DNA from: DATARH01 sp050246595
GTDB lineage: Bacteria; Pseudomonadota; Alphaproteobacteria; ATCC43930; CGMCC-115725
NCBI GenBank assembly: GCA_050246595.1
Contig: JBFWVT010000011.1
Span: forward strand, 1 to 64,000
DNA: 64,000 bases
Direction of reading: 5' to 3'
Program-made: the position numbers and the translations under genes
Shown here: positions 50,850-60,087 of the stretch, piece by piece
Numbering within the stretch: the stretch's first letter is position 1
Layout: every line of letters begins with the position of its first letter
Notes under the pieces: generated by a model
Database searches by the model: none
What the model saw: only the letters and a program-made list of their open reading frames with translations
What the model was told of the DNA's origin: nothing

Positions 50850-51440
50850 CTACAGCGCGACCAGCGTGTGGCCCCTCTCGATCTGGCCGGTGTCGAGCAT
50901 TGCTTCGGCTTCGGCCAGGGTCTTTACGATCACGCGGATGTCCTCGTGCTCGTCGGCGAGACCGTAGAGACCGGCGGCGCTGCGCGAATCGATGCGGGCG
51001 CAATAGAGCCAGATCACCTCGTCGAGGCTGCCGCTGGCCGGCAGCATGCGCTGGATCGGGATCAGCGGGCCGAGCGGTTCGAGATTGCTCTCCTCGCGGG
51101 TCTCGCGTCTGGCGACCGCTTCGGGGGTTTCGTCGGCGTCGATCAGACCGGCGACGTTCTCGATCTGCCATGGCGAGCGGCCGCCATACAGCGCCGCGAG
51201 GCGGAACTGCTCGACCAGCACGACGCTGTCGCGGTCCGGATCGTAGAGCAGCACCGCGACGGCCTCGCCGCGACGGATGATGTCGAAGACGCGCTCCTCG
51301 CTCCAGCCGCCCGCGAACAGTCGATGGCGAAAGCGCACGACATCGACCCGGATGTGCCGGGCAAACCCGGTCTCGGCGCTGACGAGCTGAAGATCGGGAT
51401 GCGACGGCACGGGTACCGGCGGGCGCGCTTTGGCGGACAT
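50850..51440 (-). CDS. Nudix hydrolase (ADP-ribose pyrophosphatase-like)
   Basis: A 196-residue Nudix protein. The Nudix box lies at about 98-120: G98, E104, R112-E113, E116-E117, so the metal-binding core is intact, although the usual Gly after EE is replaced by Asn. The PWQIENVAGLIDADE approach to the box resembles ADP-ribose pyrophosphatases. The start at 51440 follows CGGAG. It is the downstream gene of a minus-strand pair with DUF1491. Confidence 0.87.
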   Translation of the reverse strand: MSAKARPPVPVPSHPDLQLVSAETGFARHIRVDVVRFRHRLFAGGWSEERVFDIIRRGEAVAVLLYDPDRDSVVLVEQFRLAALYGGRSPWQIENVAGLIDADETPEAVARRETREESNLEPLGPLIPIQRMLPASGSLDEVIWLYCARIDSRSAAGLYGLADEHEDIRVIVKTLAEAEAMLDTGQIERGHTLVAL

Positions 51441-51474
51441 CGAAGCTCCGGACGGTGGCGGACAGGCGAGAAGT

Positions 51475-51813
51475 TCAGGACAGGATCGGCAGGTCGAGCA
51501 GGGTTTCGGCCGCGCCGCCGTCGATCTCGACAACCCACAGATCGGGGTCGCGGTTGCGCTGGCGCGCGATATAGGCATCGGCCTCGTGCTCCGCGACCGG
51601 GTCGGGGCCGGTGGCGCGCAGCCATACCGCGGTCCCGTCGGCGGAGCGCGCCTGCGCCAGCACGGTGACACCGGTGTCGCGGTCGATCAGCTTCAGCAGG
51701 ATCGCGCCGGCATCCGGGTCGCCGCGCGATGTGACCGCGACGCCGATCGCGGCGAGATCGCACCGCCGGATCAGCGCCTTGACGCGGATCGCGCTTTTCA
51801 GCCGGGGTTCCAT
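51475..51813 (-). CDS. DUF1491 family protein
   Basis: A 112-residue alphaproteobacterial DUF1491 protein. Recognisable parts are RLKSAIRVKALIRRCDLA, SRGDPDAGAILLKLIDRD, and the C-terminal EADAYIARQRNRDPDLWVVEID. Function unknown. The start at 51813 gives the family's usual N-terminus; 51861 would add a non-conserved tail. It is immediately upstream of the Nudix gene. Confidence 0.82.
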   Translation of the reverse strand: MEPRLKSAIRVKALIRRCDLAAIGVAVTSRGDPDAGAILLKLIDRDTGVTVLAQARSADGTAVWLRATGPDPVAEHEADAYIARQRNRDPDLWVVEIDGGAAETLLDLPILS

Positions 51814-51963
51814 GCTACCGGGGACGGCAACCGCGTCGCGCGAGGCGTGCCCCCACCCCAACCCTCCCCTCCTCGGACTTGATCCGGGGATCGCGGGGGA
51901 AGGGGTTCCGGCATATCGCTGACTGACAACGGCGACGCGCGGCCGGGTCCATCGACGCGCTCC

Positions 51964-52455
51964 TCACCGCGACAGGCGCTCGATCGCGGCGATGTCGCGG
52001 TCGCGGTGGATCGCCAGCAGGTCGCGCTCGCCAAGCAGCACGTAAGTCGTGCCGCCGTCGCCGCAGGTCAGTTCGGCGACGCGATAGTCCGGACCGGTCA
52101 ATTGCGTGGCGAGGCGGCGGTACAGATCGGGCTGCTGCGGCGCCAACGCCAGCAGCGCCTCACGGCTCCTGCGGTCGTAGCCGAAGCGGAAGCGCCCGTC
52201 GCAGACGGCGGCGGCGAGGGGGGTGGGCGGCGCTCCGGGCGGGTTCATCACGACGGTGTCGTCACGGAACGCGATCCGGTGCCGCTCGGCGGTGGTCCAG
52301 GCGCCGATAAACGGATCGGCGGGCGGCCGAGGCGGCGCCATCGGTCCGGCGCAGGCGGCGGGGAGCAGCGCGGCGAAGGCCAGCGCGATGCCGCACAATC
52401 CTTGCCCGCCGCGCTGCCCGCTGCCGCGCCTGGCTTGTCGGTCACAGCCGGTCAA
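51964..52455 (-). CDS. Probable lipoprotein of unknown function
   Basis: A 163-residue protein. After a basic leader come a hydrophobic helix (CGIALAFAALLPAACAG) ending in a lipobox-like C, then a Pro-rich stretch and a small domain with CDGRFRFGYD and LTCGDGGTTYVLLGE. It is probably an outer-membrane or periplasmic lipoprotein. The TTG at 52455 is the apparent start; it overlaps the ligase stop, so coupling is likely. No family is recognised. It is the last gene of the ACP/FAAL unit. Confidence 0.6.
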   Translation of the reverse strand: MTGCDRQARRGSGQRGGQGLCGIALAFAALLPAACAGPMAPPRPPADPFIGAWTTAERHRIAFRDDTVVMNPPGAPPTPLAAAVCDGRFRFGYDRRSREALLALAPQQPDLYRRLATQLTGPDYRVAELTCGDGGTTYVLLGERDLLAIHRDRDIAAIERLSR

Positions 52456-54238
52456 GCGATCCCTCCTGCCACAAAAGACGGCTCAGGGCGCGCTGGATCT
52501 TGCCGCTGGTGGTTTTCGGCAGAGCGCCCGGCCGCAGCAGCGCGATATCGTGCGGCACGATCTCGTGCCCGGCGACGACCGCCTCGCGCATGCGGCCGAT
52601 AAGATCGCCGGTGTCGATGCGGTGGCGCCAGGTGCGCTCGACCTCCTGGACGATGACAAGCTTTTCCGGGCGGCCGCCGTCCTGTACCGCGAAAGCGGCA
52701 CCGCCATGACGGCGCAGCGCCGGATGCGCCTGCTGGACAGTGTCCTCGATATCCTGCGGATAGTGGTTGACGCCGCGGATGATGACGATGTCCTTGATCC
52801 GGCCCGTGACAAACAGCTCGCCGTCGTCGTCGAGAAAACCGAGATCGCCGGTGCGCAGCCAGCACAAGCCCGCCTCGCCGGCAATCGCGGCTCCGAATGC
52901 GGCGGCGCTCGCCTCCGGGTTGCGCCAGTAGCCGCGCGCGACATTGGGGCCGCTGACCCGGATTTCGCCGATCCGCCCGGTGTCGAGACGCAGTCTTGTG
53001 TCGGGATCGACGATCGCGATCCGCTCGTCGGCGATCGCGCGACCGCATCCGACGATTTCCTGCGCGTCGTCCGGGGTGTCGGGCGGCGCGACATTGCCGG
53101 CGCGCAGCCGGTCGCGGCTGACGGTGCGCATCACCGGTCCGGCGCCGCGCCCGCCCGCGGCAACCAGGACGGTGGCCTCGGCCAGACCGTAAGCCGGCAG
53201 CATCGCCGAGGGCGCAAAGCCGTGCGGTGCATAGGTCTCGCAAAAACGACGGATCGACCCGGCCCGCACCGGTTCGGCGCCGTTAAAGGCCACCTTCCAG
53301 CGGGACAGGTCGATGCCTTGCATCTGCTCCGGATTGTAGCGCTCGACGCACAGATCAAAGGCGAAATCGGGTCCGCCGGCGACTTCGGCGCGGTACTCGC
53401 CGATCGCGCGCAGCCACAGGAGCGGGCGCTGCACAAACGCGACCGGCGTCATCAGCACGCAGACCGCGCCGACATAAAGGCTTTGCAGCGCGTTTATGAT
53501 CAGCCCCATATCGTGATAGAGCGGGACCCAGCTGACATGGGTCGAGCTTTTCGTATTGCCGAAGGCGCGCGCGATCATCGCCAGATTGGCGAGCAGATTG
53601 GCGTGGCTGACCATCACCCCCTTTGGCGCCGAGGTCGAGCCGGAAGTGTATTGCAGAAACGCGATATCGTCCGGGTCGGGTTTGCGATCGATCGCGAGGT
53701 CCGGCGGCGCGGCGGGGTCGGGGGCATTATCGGCATCGTCCACCGCGAGACATTCGATGCCGGCGCCATCGCGGCCGGCTGAGGCGAAGCGGGCGGCCAG
53801 ATCGCCGCGTTCGCCGCCGAGCAGCGCGCGCGGGGCGAGGGCGAGACGCGGCGTGCAGTCGGCGATAATGGCGGCGGTGGAATCGCGGGCGCTGTTGCGG
53901 CGCGGCACCATGATCGGGACCGCCGCCACCCGCGCCAGCACGCAGGCGAAAAACCCGACCATAAAACCGACGCCGTTCGGACAGACCAGCAGGGCGCGGT
54001 CGCCAGGCTCGGCGCGATCCGCGACATGCGCGGACAGCGCCGCCGCGCGGCGGGCCAGTTCGGCAAAGGTCAGCCGCGCCGCCTCCCGACCGCGATCGGA
54101 TAGCTCGATATAGGCCGGGTCCTGCGGTGTTGTCGCGGCGCGGTGACGCAGCAGATCGGCGAGCGTGGCGATGTCTGCCGGGGATGCGGTGTCGGCGGCC
54201 TCGATCACAGCGCCCCCGTCACGTCGAGCGGTCGCCAT
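52442..54238 (-). CDS. Fatty acyl-AMP ligase (FAAL-like)
   Basis: A 598-residue adenylating enzyme resembling fatty acyl-AMP ligases, which activate fatty acids and load them on an acyl carrier protein instead of CoA. The AMP-binding loop TSGSTSAPKG is at 198-207 and the family-typical WVPLYHDMGL at 237-246. C-terminal GRIKDIVIIRGVNHYP and LPKTTSGKIQRALSR follow. Its start region overlaps the adjacent ACP gene by 20 bases, with an in-frame GTG at 54208 as alternative. The ACP is the natural acceptor of the acyl group. Confidence 0.86.
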   Translation of the reverse strand: MATARRDGGAVIEAADTASPADIATLADLLRHRAATTPQDPAYIELSDRGREAARLTFAELARRAAALSAHVADRAEPGDRALLVCPNGVGFMVGFFACVLARVAAVPIMVPRRNSARDSTAAIIADCTPRLALAPRALLGGERGDLAARFASAGRDGAGIECLAVDDADNAPDPAAPPDLAIDRKPDPDDIAFLQYTSGSTSAPKGVMVSHANLLANLAMIARAFGNTKSSTHVSWVPLYHDMGLIINALQSLYVGAVCVLMTPVAFVQRPLLWLRAIGEYRAEVAGGPDFAFDLCVERYNPEQMQGIDLSRWKVAFNGAEPVRAGSIRRFCETYAPHGFAPSAMLPAYGLAEATVLVAAGGRGAGPVMRTVSRDRLRAGNVAPPDTPDDAQEIVGCGRAIADERIAIVDPDTRLRLDTGRIGEIRVSGPNVARGYWRNPEASAAAFGAAIAGEAGLCWLRTGDLGFLDDDGELFVTGRIKDIVIIRGVNHYPQDIEDTVQQAHPALRRHGGAAFAVQDGGRPEKLVIVQEVERTWRHRIDTGDLIGRMREAVVAGHEIVPHDIALLRPGALPKTTSGKIQRALSRLLWQEGSLDRL

Positions 54239-54485
54239 CGGCGGCGGTTTGGCGGGTTGCGATGTGCCGGGCCAGCTCGGTTACGGTCGGATAGTCATAG
54301 ACCAGCTCGGGTTCCAGCTCGACCCCGACCCATTCCTCAAGCTCGACGATAAAATAGGCGGAGGTTGCCGAATCGAGACCCATCTGCGGAAACGGGATGT
54401 CGGGTCCGATCGGGATCGACGGGTCGGCGACGATGCGGGAGAGGTAGGCGAGGCACCAGTCGCGGATCTCGGTTTCGCTCGGCAT
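54219..54485 (-). CDS. Acyl carrier protein
   Basis: An 88-residue ACP. S39 in MGLDSATSAYFIVELEEW is the phosphopantetheine attachment site, followed by the acidic helix-2/3 region ending in YDYPTVTELARHIATR. It is a stand-alone carrier upstream of the FAAL gene. It presumably passes the activated fatty acid to an enzyme not in this window. Confidence 0.87.
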   Translation of the reverse strand: MPSETEIRDWCLAYLSRIVADPSIPIGPDIPFPQMGLDSATSAYFIVELEEWVGVELEPELVYDYPTVTELARHIATRQTAADGDRST

Positions 54486-54566
54486 CGGTTCCGGAACTAT
54501 GACACGGCGTCGTCAGGGCGTCCGCTACCCTCTACCACCGGAAGGGCGATCTGCCCAGCAGCCGCC

Positions 54567-54831
54567 GGTAGTGTCTCAGTTTGAAATTGGCCCGCTGCGC
54601 CGCCCTAGGAGCAACCCCTCAGGACCGCCGGCGTCCCGCCGGCATGGGGCGAAGCAAAACTTCGCCAGAGCCGGCCGGAGGCCGGCGGTCCCGAAGTGCC
54701 CTCGGCAAGCTGACTTGTCTTCGGATGGGGCCTCGGTTTGGGATCGGATCATACCGCCATCTCGGGAGGTCGCCGCGGGTCCGGCCTGTGCCGCAGAACG
54801 ACAAGGTCAAAATTCAAACCGAGACACTACC
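54567..54831. mobile_element. MITE-like element, copy C
   Basis: A 265-bp element between the ACP gene and the D-aminoacylase gene. It begins GGTAGTGTCTCAGTTTGAA and ends with its near-exact reverse complement (one mismatch). The approximately 40 bases inside each end match copy A in reverse orientation: GGCCCGCTGCGCCGCC on one side, ACAAGG and CCGGCCTGTGCCGCAGAACG on the other. Its core is the palindromic GGACCGCCGGCGTC module (54622-54691) plus about 90 extra bases. No reading frame has coding signals. Confidence 0.72.
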
Positions 54832-54839
54832 GAGTTTTG

Positions 54840-54882
54840 CCCCCACCCCGACCCTCCCCCGCTTGCGGGGGAGGGGAGAGGG
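54840..54882. repeat. CCCTCCCCCGC hairpin (REP)
   Basis: CCCTCCCCCGC and its reverse complement separated by two bases, within CCCCACCCCGACCCTCCCCC. The same hairpin type is at 62771-62794 and a degenerate one near 51850. It lies at the D-aminoacylase gene's stop-codon end. Confidence 0.6.
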
Positions 54883-54901
54883 GTGTTGCCCACTCCGGGA
54901 T

Positions 54902-56605
54902 TTACCCGCGCGCCGCCTGGTGGCGTGCGTTGCGCAGGACGCGGCCGGGCAGGTTGCCGGTGTGCTCGCCTTCCTTCATCAGCATGCTTCCGTTGACAAA
55001 GGTCGCGTAAATGCCCGCCGCCGGTTCCTTGAAGCGCCAGCCGCCGGCGGGGAAGTCGTGCACGATAAACTCGGGCAGCGGCCTGACCGTGTCGGGGTCG
55101 AAGATCGTGATGTCGGCGACCATGCCGGGGCGCAGCAAGCCGCGGTCATAAAGACCGAACATCGAGGCCGAGTCGAAGGTGAGGCGCCGCACCGCCTTTT
55201 CGAGGCTCATGACCTGCTTTTCGCGCACCCACTCGCCGAGCAGCCGGCTCGAATAGCCGTAGCCGCCGTGGAACTGCACGTGCGCGCCGCCGTCCGACAG
55301 ACCGATCAGCGCGTTCGGGTAGTTCAGGATCGCCCGCATCGCCTCGGGGTCGATATTGTTCTCGGCCTGCATAAACACGGTTTCGAGCTTTTCCTCGACG
55401 ACCAGATCGAGAAACGCGTCGATGATCCGCTTGTTCTGCGCCTCGGCGAGCTGCTTCAGGGTTTTCCCCTTCATCCATTTGTTCTTTTCGAGAACCGGCT
55501 CCTCGACCCAGATGTAATTGTACCAGTCGCGCGCGATCGTGTTGCCGGGGATCTCGACCTTGCCCTCGACCATTTCCTCGTGCAGCTTTTGCCGCACCGC
55601 GGGATCGGCATAGGCGCGCAGTTTCTCGTCGTCGGAGGCCAGCAGGATCGGGTGCCAGGTCGGCGAGCCGCGGAACACCTGCGTATTCGCCATGTTGAAG
55701 GTCTGCGTCGTCGTGTTCGGCGAGCATAGCGGATAGGCGCGGATACCCTGCGCCGCGGTCTCGTCAACCCGCGCCATGTGCTTCTGCCAGTCGCCCGGAC
55801 GGCGCACGCTCTGGCCCAGATTGTTGTAGATGACCGGACGCCCGGTGGCCTCGGACAGGCGCGCCATCAGCCCGTCCGCCATCTCGGCGTCACGGCCGCC
55901 GCCGGATTGGATGATGCCGGTGCCGAGTTCGCGCAACACGTCGGCGAGCGCGAAAATCTCCTTCTCGTCGGCCCACAGCGCCGGGATATGGACGCCCTGC
56001 GGGTCGTAATGACCCTTGTTGCGCGACACCGACAGCCCGAGTGCGCCGCCTTCCATGCCGTCGCGCACGACCTGCTGCATCTGCTTGATTTCGTCATCGG
56101 TCGCGGTCCGCGTCTGGCACGCCTCGCCCATCACGTAATAGCGCACCGCGGTGTGACCGATCAGCGTGCCGACATTGACGCCGAGATTGCGGTCGAGCCG
56201 GTCCATGTATTGCGGGAAGGTCTCCCAATCGACCTCGATCGTGTTGAGGACCTCCATCGGGATCGCTTCGACATAGGACAGGAACTCGGCCATCCGGGTC
56301 GCGTTGCCCTTTTTGACCGGCGCAAGCGACAGCGAGCAGTTGCCGATCACGACCGAGGTGGCGCCGTGGTCGCACGAGAACGAGCACAGCGGGTCCCAGG
56401 TGACTTGCGCGTCGTAGTGGCAGTGGTTGTCGATAAAGCCGGGCGCGACGGCCTGTCCGCCGGCATCGACGATCTGGTCGGCCGCGCCGGAGAGCTTGCC
56501 GATCTCGACGATCTTGCCGTTTTTGACCGCGACATCGCCGATAAAGGACGGCATCCCAGAGCCGTCCACGATCCGCCCGTTTCTGATCAGCAGGTCATAC
56601 GCCAT
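54902..56605 (-). CDS. N-acyl-D-amino-acid deacylase-like amidohydrolase
   Basis: A 567-residue amidohydrolase-3 family enzyme. The metal-binding HxH lies in GFIDNHCHYDAQ (about 56-67); later conserved parts are FSCDHGATSVVIGNCS, GLSDGGAHVQFH and a C-terminal beta-sandwich segment LLRPGMVADITIFD. Related enzymes cleave N-acyl-D-amino acids, dihydropyrimidines or similar amides. It is upstream of TRAP transporter genes on the same strand, which may import its substrate. Not certain to be cotranscribed, because 238 bases separate them. Confidence 0.82.
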   Translation of the reverse strand: MAYDLLIRNGRIVDGSGMPSFIGDVAVKNGKIVEIGKLSGAADQIVDAGGQAVAPGFIDNHCHYDAQVTWDPLCSFSCDHGATSVVIGNCSLSLAPVKKGNATRMAEFLSYVEAIPMEVLNTIEVDWETFPQYMDRLDRNLGVNVGTLIGHTAVRYYVMGEACQTRTATDDEIKQMQQVVRDGMEGGALGLSVSRNKGHYDPQGVHIPALWADEKEIFALADVLRELGTGIIQSGGGRDAEMADGLMARLSEATGRPVIYNNLGQSVRRPGDWQKHMARVDETAAQGIRAYPLCSPNTTTQTFNMANTQVFRGSPTWHPILLASDDEKLRAYADPAVRQKLHEEMVEGKVEIPGNTIARDWYNYIWVEEPVLEKNKWMKGKTLKQLAEAQNKRIIDAFLDLVVEEKLETVFMQAENNIDPEAMRAILNYPNALIGLSDGGAHVQFHGGYGYSSRLLGEWVREKQVMSLEKAVRRLTFDSASMFGLYDRGLLRPGMVADITIFDPDTVRPLPEFIVHDFPAGGWRFKEPAAGIYATFVNGSMLMKEGEHTGNLPGRVLRNARHQAARG

Positions 56606-56843
56606 CGGTTTCCTCCGTTATCGTGTTAACCGGGTGCTACCTCTTGTCGCAACGATAGCGCAGCAGCGCGGGACGGGACGCGCGACATCTGCGCACGACG
56701 GCCATGCGCGCCCGTGCCGGACCCGAGCGGGTATCGGACAACAGAATTTGTCGCAGCTGGGATTAAAGAAGTAGCAGAAAGCAGGGCGGGCGGCGCTCCG
56801 TCGCCGGCCGGCTTCGGGGCCCGCCCTGAGCGGCAAGAGGAGG

Positions 56844-57899
56844 TCAGCCGCCCTTGGCGGTTGCTTCCTTGCCGGTCACTTCCTCGATCGTCTTGAGAAC
56901 GAAATCGAGCGTTTCCTTGGCCGGCAGGCCCTTCGCCTCGTTCTCCTTCACCCATTTGTCCCATACCGGCCTGCCGGCCTTCTCCTGGAAGGCGGCGAGC
57001 ATCTCGGGTGTAAAGGTGATGCGCTCAAGCCCCGCCTTGTCGAACATCGGGATGTATTTCTTGTCCGCTTCCTTGTACGCCTTCTTGACCACTTCGTATT
57101 GGCCGGGACGCGCCTCGTCCAGAAGCTTTTTGTACTCGGCCGGGAGTCGATCGTAGTCCTTCTTTGAAAACACCCAGGCGCTGTTCACGATCGCGAACTG
57201 CATGCCCATCGTGTACCAGTTGGAGACCTCGTAGAGACGGTAGGCCCCGAACGAATAGGAGAACGGGAACGACGCCGCCTGGAAGGTGCCGCGCTCCAGG
57301 GCGGTATATACCTCGGGCGCCGGGACCGAGGTCGGCACCGCGCCGAGCGTGCGCATCGCGTCGCCGTGCGGGCCGAGCGCGCGAACCCGCATACCCTTCC
57401 AATCGTCAAGCGTCTTCGGAGCGTTGCCGGTCCCCATGAATTCGTAAGGCGGCAACAGCGTCGCATAGAGCGCCACCCCGTTCCATTTCTCCAACTCCTT
57501 TTTGATCGGCTCCCAGGCGTAGAACTTCTCCTGCACCTTCTGCCAGGTGTCGAGATCGGGGACTGGCAGATAGGGCAGGTCGAGCGCCAAGTGCAGCGGC
57601 GTCTTTCCGGGCACGTAGGTGAATGTCGCAAACGCCCCGTGAATTGCCCCGATCTTCAGGCTGTCGAGCATTGCCTTGGCCGGGGAGATCGACTCGCCAT
57701 AGTGGAGCTTGAAAGTGAAATTGCCGTTGCTCTTTTCCTCGATGTATTTCGCGACATATTCGATCTGGGTCGTCACCTCGCGCGGCGGGCCATAAATCGC
57801 GATATCCCACACGATCTTCTCGGCGGAAGCGGCTTCGCGTGCGCCGAAGGCGGCGGCCAGAACGCAGCCAACCCAGAGAAACTTCGTCAGTCTAGGCAT
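56844..57899 (-). CDS. TRAP transporter solute-binding protein (DctP-type)
   Basis: A 351-residue periplasmic binding protein. Residues 1-26 form a signal peptide ending before EKIVWDIAIY. DctP-type features include the carboxylate-contacting arginine near MRVRALGPHGD and the conserved KWNGVALYATLLPPYEFMG. It likely captures an organic acid for the neighbouring permease. Order on the minus strand: small permease, large permease, then this gene, 73 bases after dctM. Ligand unknown. Confidence 0.9.
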   Translation of the reverse strand: MPRLTKFLWVGCVLAAAFGAREAASAEKIVWDIAIYGPPREVTTQIEYVAKYIEEKSNGNFTFKLHYGESISPAKAMLDSLKIGAIHGAFATFTYVPGKTPLHLALDLPYLPVPDLDTWQKVQEKFYAWEPIKKELEKWNGVALYATLLPPYEFMGTGNAPKTLDDWKGMRVRALGPHGDAMRTLGAVPTSVPAPEVYTALERGTFQAASFPFSYSFGAYRLYEVSNWYTMGMQFAIVNSAWVFSKKDYDRLPAEYKKLLDEARPGQYEVVKKAYKEADKKYIPMFDKAGLERITFTPEMLAAFQEKAGRPVWDKWVKENEAKGLPAKETLDFVLKTIEEVTGKEATAKGG

Positions 57900-57972
57900 A
57901 GATCCTTATCTCCATTCAAAATCATCGATTGCGGATTGCCGAGAAATCTTCTCCAACTGATCGCCGGGGCGG

Positions 57973-59283
57973 TTATCCGGGCGCGCCGGACATCTGCGCC
58001 GGGAGGAAGGTGACGATTTCCGGATAGGCGATCAGCAGCGCGATCGTCGCGCAATCGGCCACGACAAACGGCCAGATCCCGGCAAATACGGTAGTCAGGG
58101 GTATATCCGGTCTGACGCCGTTGACGACAAAGCAGTTGAGCCCGATCGGCGGCGTCACCAACCCGATTTCCACCATCTTGACCACGATGATGCCGAACCA
58201 GATCGGGTCGTAGCCAAGATTGACAATGATCGGGAAGACGACCGGCAGGGTCAGCAGCAGCATGCCGATCGCGTCGAGGAACATGCCGAGCACAAAATAC
58301 AGACCGAGGATCATCAAGAGGATCGCCAACCGGGGGACCTCGAGATCGCCGATCCACTCGGATATCGTTGAGGGCACTCCGGTAAAGCCGAGAAACCTGA
58401 CCAGGATGAGGATGCTCCAGATGATCGTGAAAATCATCACGGTGAGCTTCGAGGTTTCCCGGATCGCCTCCCAGATGTCGCGCCATTTGGTGCGGTGCGC
58501 CAGCGCCAGAACGAGCATGATGAACGCGCCGGCGCCGCCGACCTCGGTCGGCGTCATCCACCCGGTATAAAGACCGCCCAGGATGATGCCGATCACGGCG
58601 AGAATGCCCCAGGTATTCTTCAGCGACCGGAACCGCTCGGCCCAATCCACATCCGGAGCGGGGCCGGCGAGGCGCGGATTGATCTTGCACCAGATAATGA
58701 TGATCAGGGCGTAATTGATCGCCGATATGAACCCCGGGATAAAGCCGGCCAGCAGCAGCGCGCCGATCGACTGCTCGACGATGATCCCGTAGATCACCAG
58801 GATCGCGCTGGGCGGGATCAGCGAAGCCAGCGTGCCACCGGCCGCGACGGTCGCGGCGGCCAGCTTCTTGTCATAACCATAGCGCAGCATCTCCGGGATC
58901 GAGACGCGCGCGAAAACCGCCGCGGACGCGGTGCTCGCGCCCGAGACGGCGCCAAACCCGGCGGCCGCGAAGACGGTCGCGATCGCCAGTCCGCCCGGCA
59001 ATCGGCCGAACCAGCACCGCGCGGCATAGAACGCACCCTGCGTCAGCCCGGCATGGAAGGCGAGATAGCCGATGAGAATGAACATCGGCAGCACGGAGAG
59101 CGTGTAGTGGGTCGATTCCGAATAGGCCAGCAGACCCGCGAGACCGGAACCCGGCTCCCAGCCGCGGATCGCGATCAGACCCAGAGTGCCGGTTATGCCC
59201 GCCGCAAACGCGATGCGCACGCCCAAAAGCGTGAACAGGATGACGCCGAAAACCGCGAACAACCCTGCCGTCAACGGATCCAT
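57973..59283 (-). CDS. TRAP transporter large permease (DctM-type)
   Basis: A 436-residue inner-membrane permease with about 12-13 predicted helices. The N-terminal VFGVILFTLLGVRIAFAAGITG and the core ATVAAGGTLASLIPPSAILVIYG are typical of DctM. With the small permease and the solute-binding protein it forms a complete sodium-driven TRAP transporter. It starts 9 bases after the small-permease stop. Confidence 0.93.
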   Translation of the reverse strand: MDPLTAGLFAVFGVILFTLLGVRIAFAAGITGTLGLIAIRGWEPGSGLAGLLAYSESTHYTLSVLPMFILIGYLAFHAGLTQGAFYAARCWFGRLPGGLAIATVFAAAGFGAVSGASTASAAVFARVSIPEMLRYGYDKKLAAATVAAGGTLASLIPPSAILVIYGIIVEQSIGALLLAGFIPGFISAINYALIIIIWCKINPRLAGPAPDVDWAERFRSLKNTWGILAVIGIILGGLYTGWMTPTEVGGAGAFIMLVLALAHRTKWRDIWEAIRETSKLTVMIFTIIWSILILVRFLGFTGVPSTISEWIGDLEVPRLAILLMILGLYFVLGMFLDAIGMLLLTLPVVFPIIVNLGYDPIWFGIIVVKMVEIGLVTPPIGLNCFVVNGVRPDIPLTTVFAGIWPFVVADCATIALLIAYPEIVTFLPAQMSGAPG

Positions 59284-59292
59284 TGCCGCCCC

Positions 59293-59940
59293 CTAGCGCC
59301 GCTCGCCCGGAGGGCTGTCGCGATCGATCTTGCCCAGAACCTCGCGGATCTGGTCTTCTGCGATATCCTCGACGTGCTGCGGTTTTGGTACTGCCAAAGG
59401 CGTCGCATCGGGCAGTACGATCAGCCGCAAATAACCCCAGAGCTGTACCAGCAGACGCAATTCGAGAAAGGTCAGCGCCAGCGGCACGACCATTTTCGAC
59501 GGCCAGATGGGCAGGTTGATATCGATCGTTTCGTCGCCGAATTCATACGAGCGCCAGGCATCCTTGGCGCTGGCGATCACGATGATGCCGATATAGACGG
59601 CGGCGATCAGCACGCCGAGCGCTTCGACCGCCCACTGCACCCGGCCTTTCAGGTTGCTGACCAGCAGGTCCATGCGCACGTGCCCGCCGAGGCGCTGACA
59701 GTACGCCGCTCCCATGAAGGCGAAGAGCACCATGCTGACTTCGATGTAGTCGATGGCTCCCGGGATCGGCGCGTTGAACAATCGACGACCGAGTACTTCA
59801 GCCATCGTCACGAACATCAAGGCGAATATCGCGACCCCGCTGATGTCGTTCAGAAAATTCTCGATCCGCGCCAGTATGCCGTCGACCGCCAGAAGGGCGC
59901 TGCTCTTATCGGATTTGTCCTCGCTTGCCGCCACTGGCAC
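59293..59940 (-). CDS. TRAP transporter small permease (DctQ-type)
   Basis: A 215-residue inner-membrane protein with four predicted helices and the DctQ feature YIEVSMVLFAFMGAAYCQRLGGHVRMDLL. The N-terminal 30 residues are polar and the C-terminus is charged (EDQIREVLGKIDRDSPPGERR). The GTG at 59940 has GAGGGA upstream. First gene of the TRAP unit. Confidence 0.9.
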   Translation of the reverse strand: MPVAASEDKSDKSSALLAVDGILARIENFLNDISGVAIFALMFVTMAEVLGRRLFNAPIPGAIDYIEVSMVLFAFMGAAYCQRLGGHVRMDLLVSNLKGRVQWAVEALGVLIAAVYIGIIVIASAKDAWRSYEFGDETIDINLPIWPSKMVVPLALTFLELRLLVQLWGYLRLIVLPDATPLAVPKPQHVEDIAEDQIREVLGKIDRDSPPGERR

Positions 59941-60087
59941 TGTCCCTCGCTGCGCGCAACCGGCTTGTCATCCGATTGCGCCGATATGCGCCGGGTCCTC
60001 CAGCCGGAGGCGCGCTTATAGCCGAGAAGCGGACTGCGATTGCAGCAAAAAATCCGCGACACACCGCGCCTTGGCGCCGCGCCTGTC

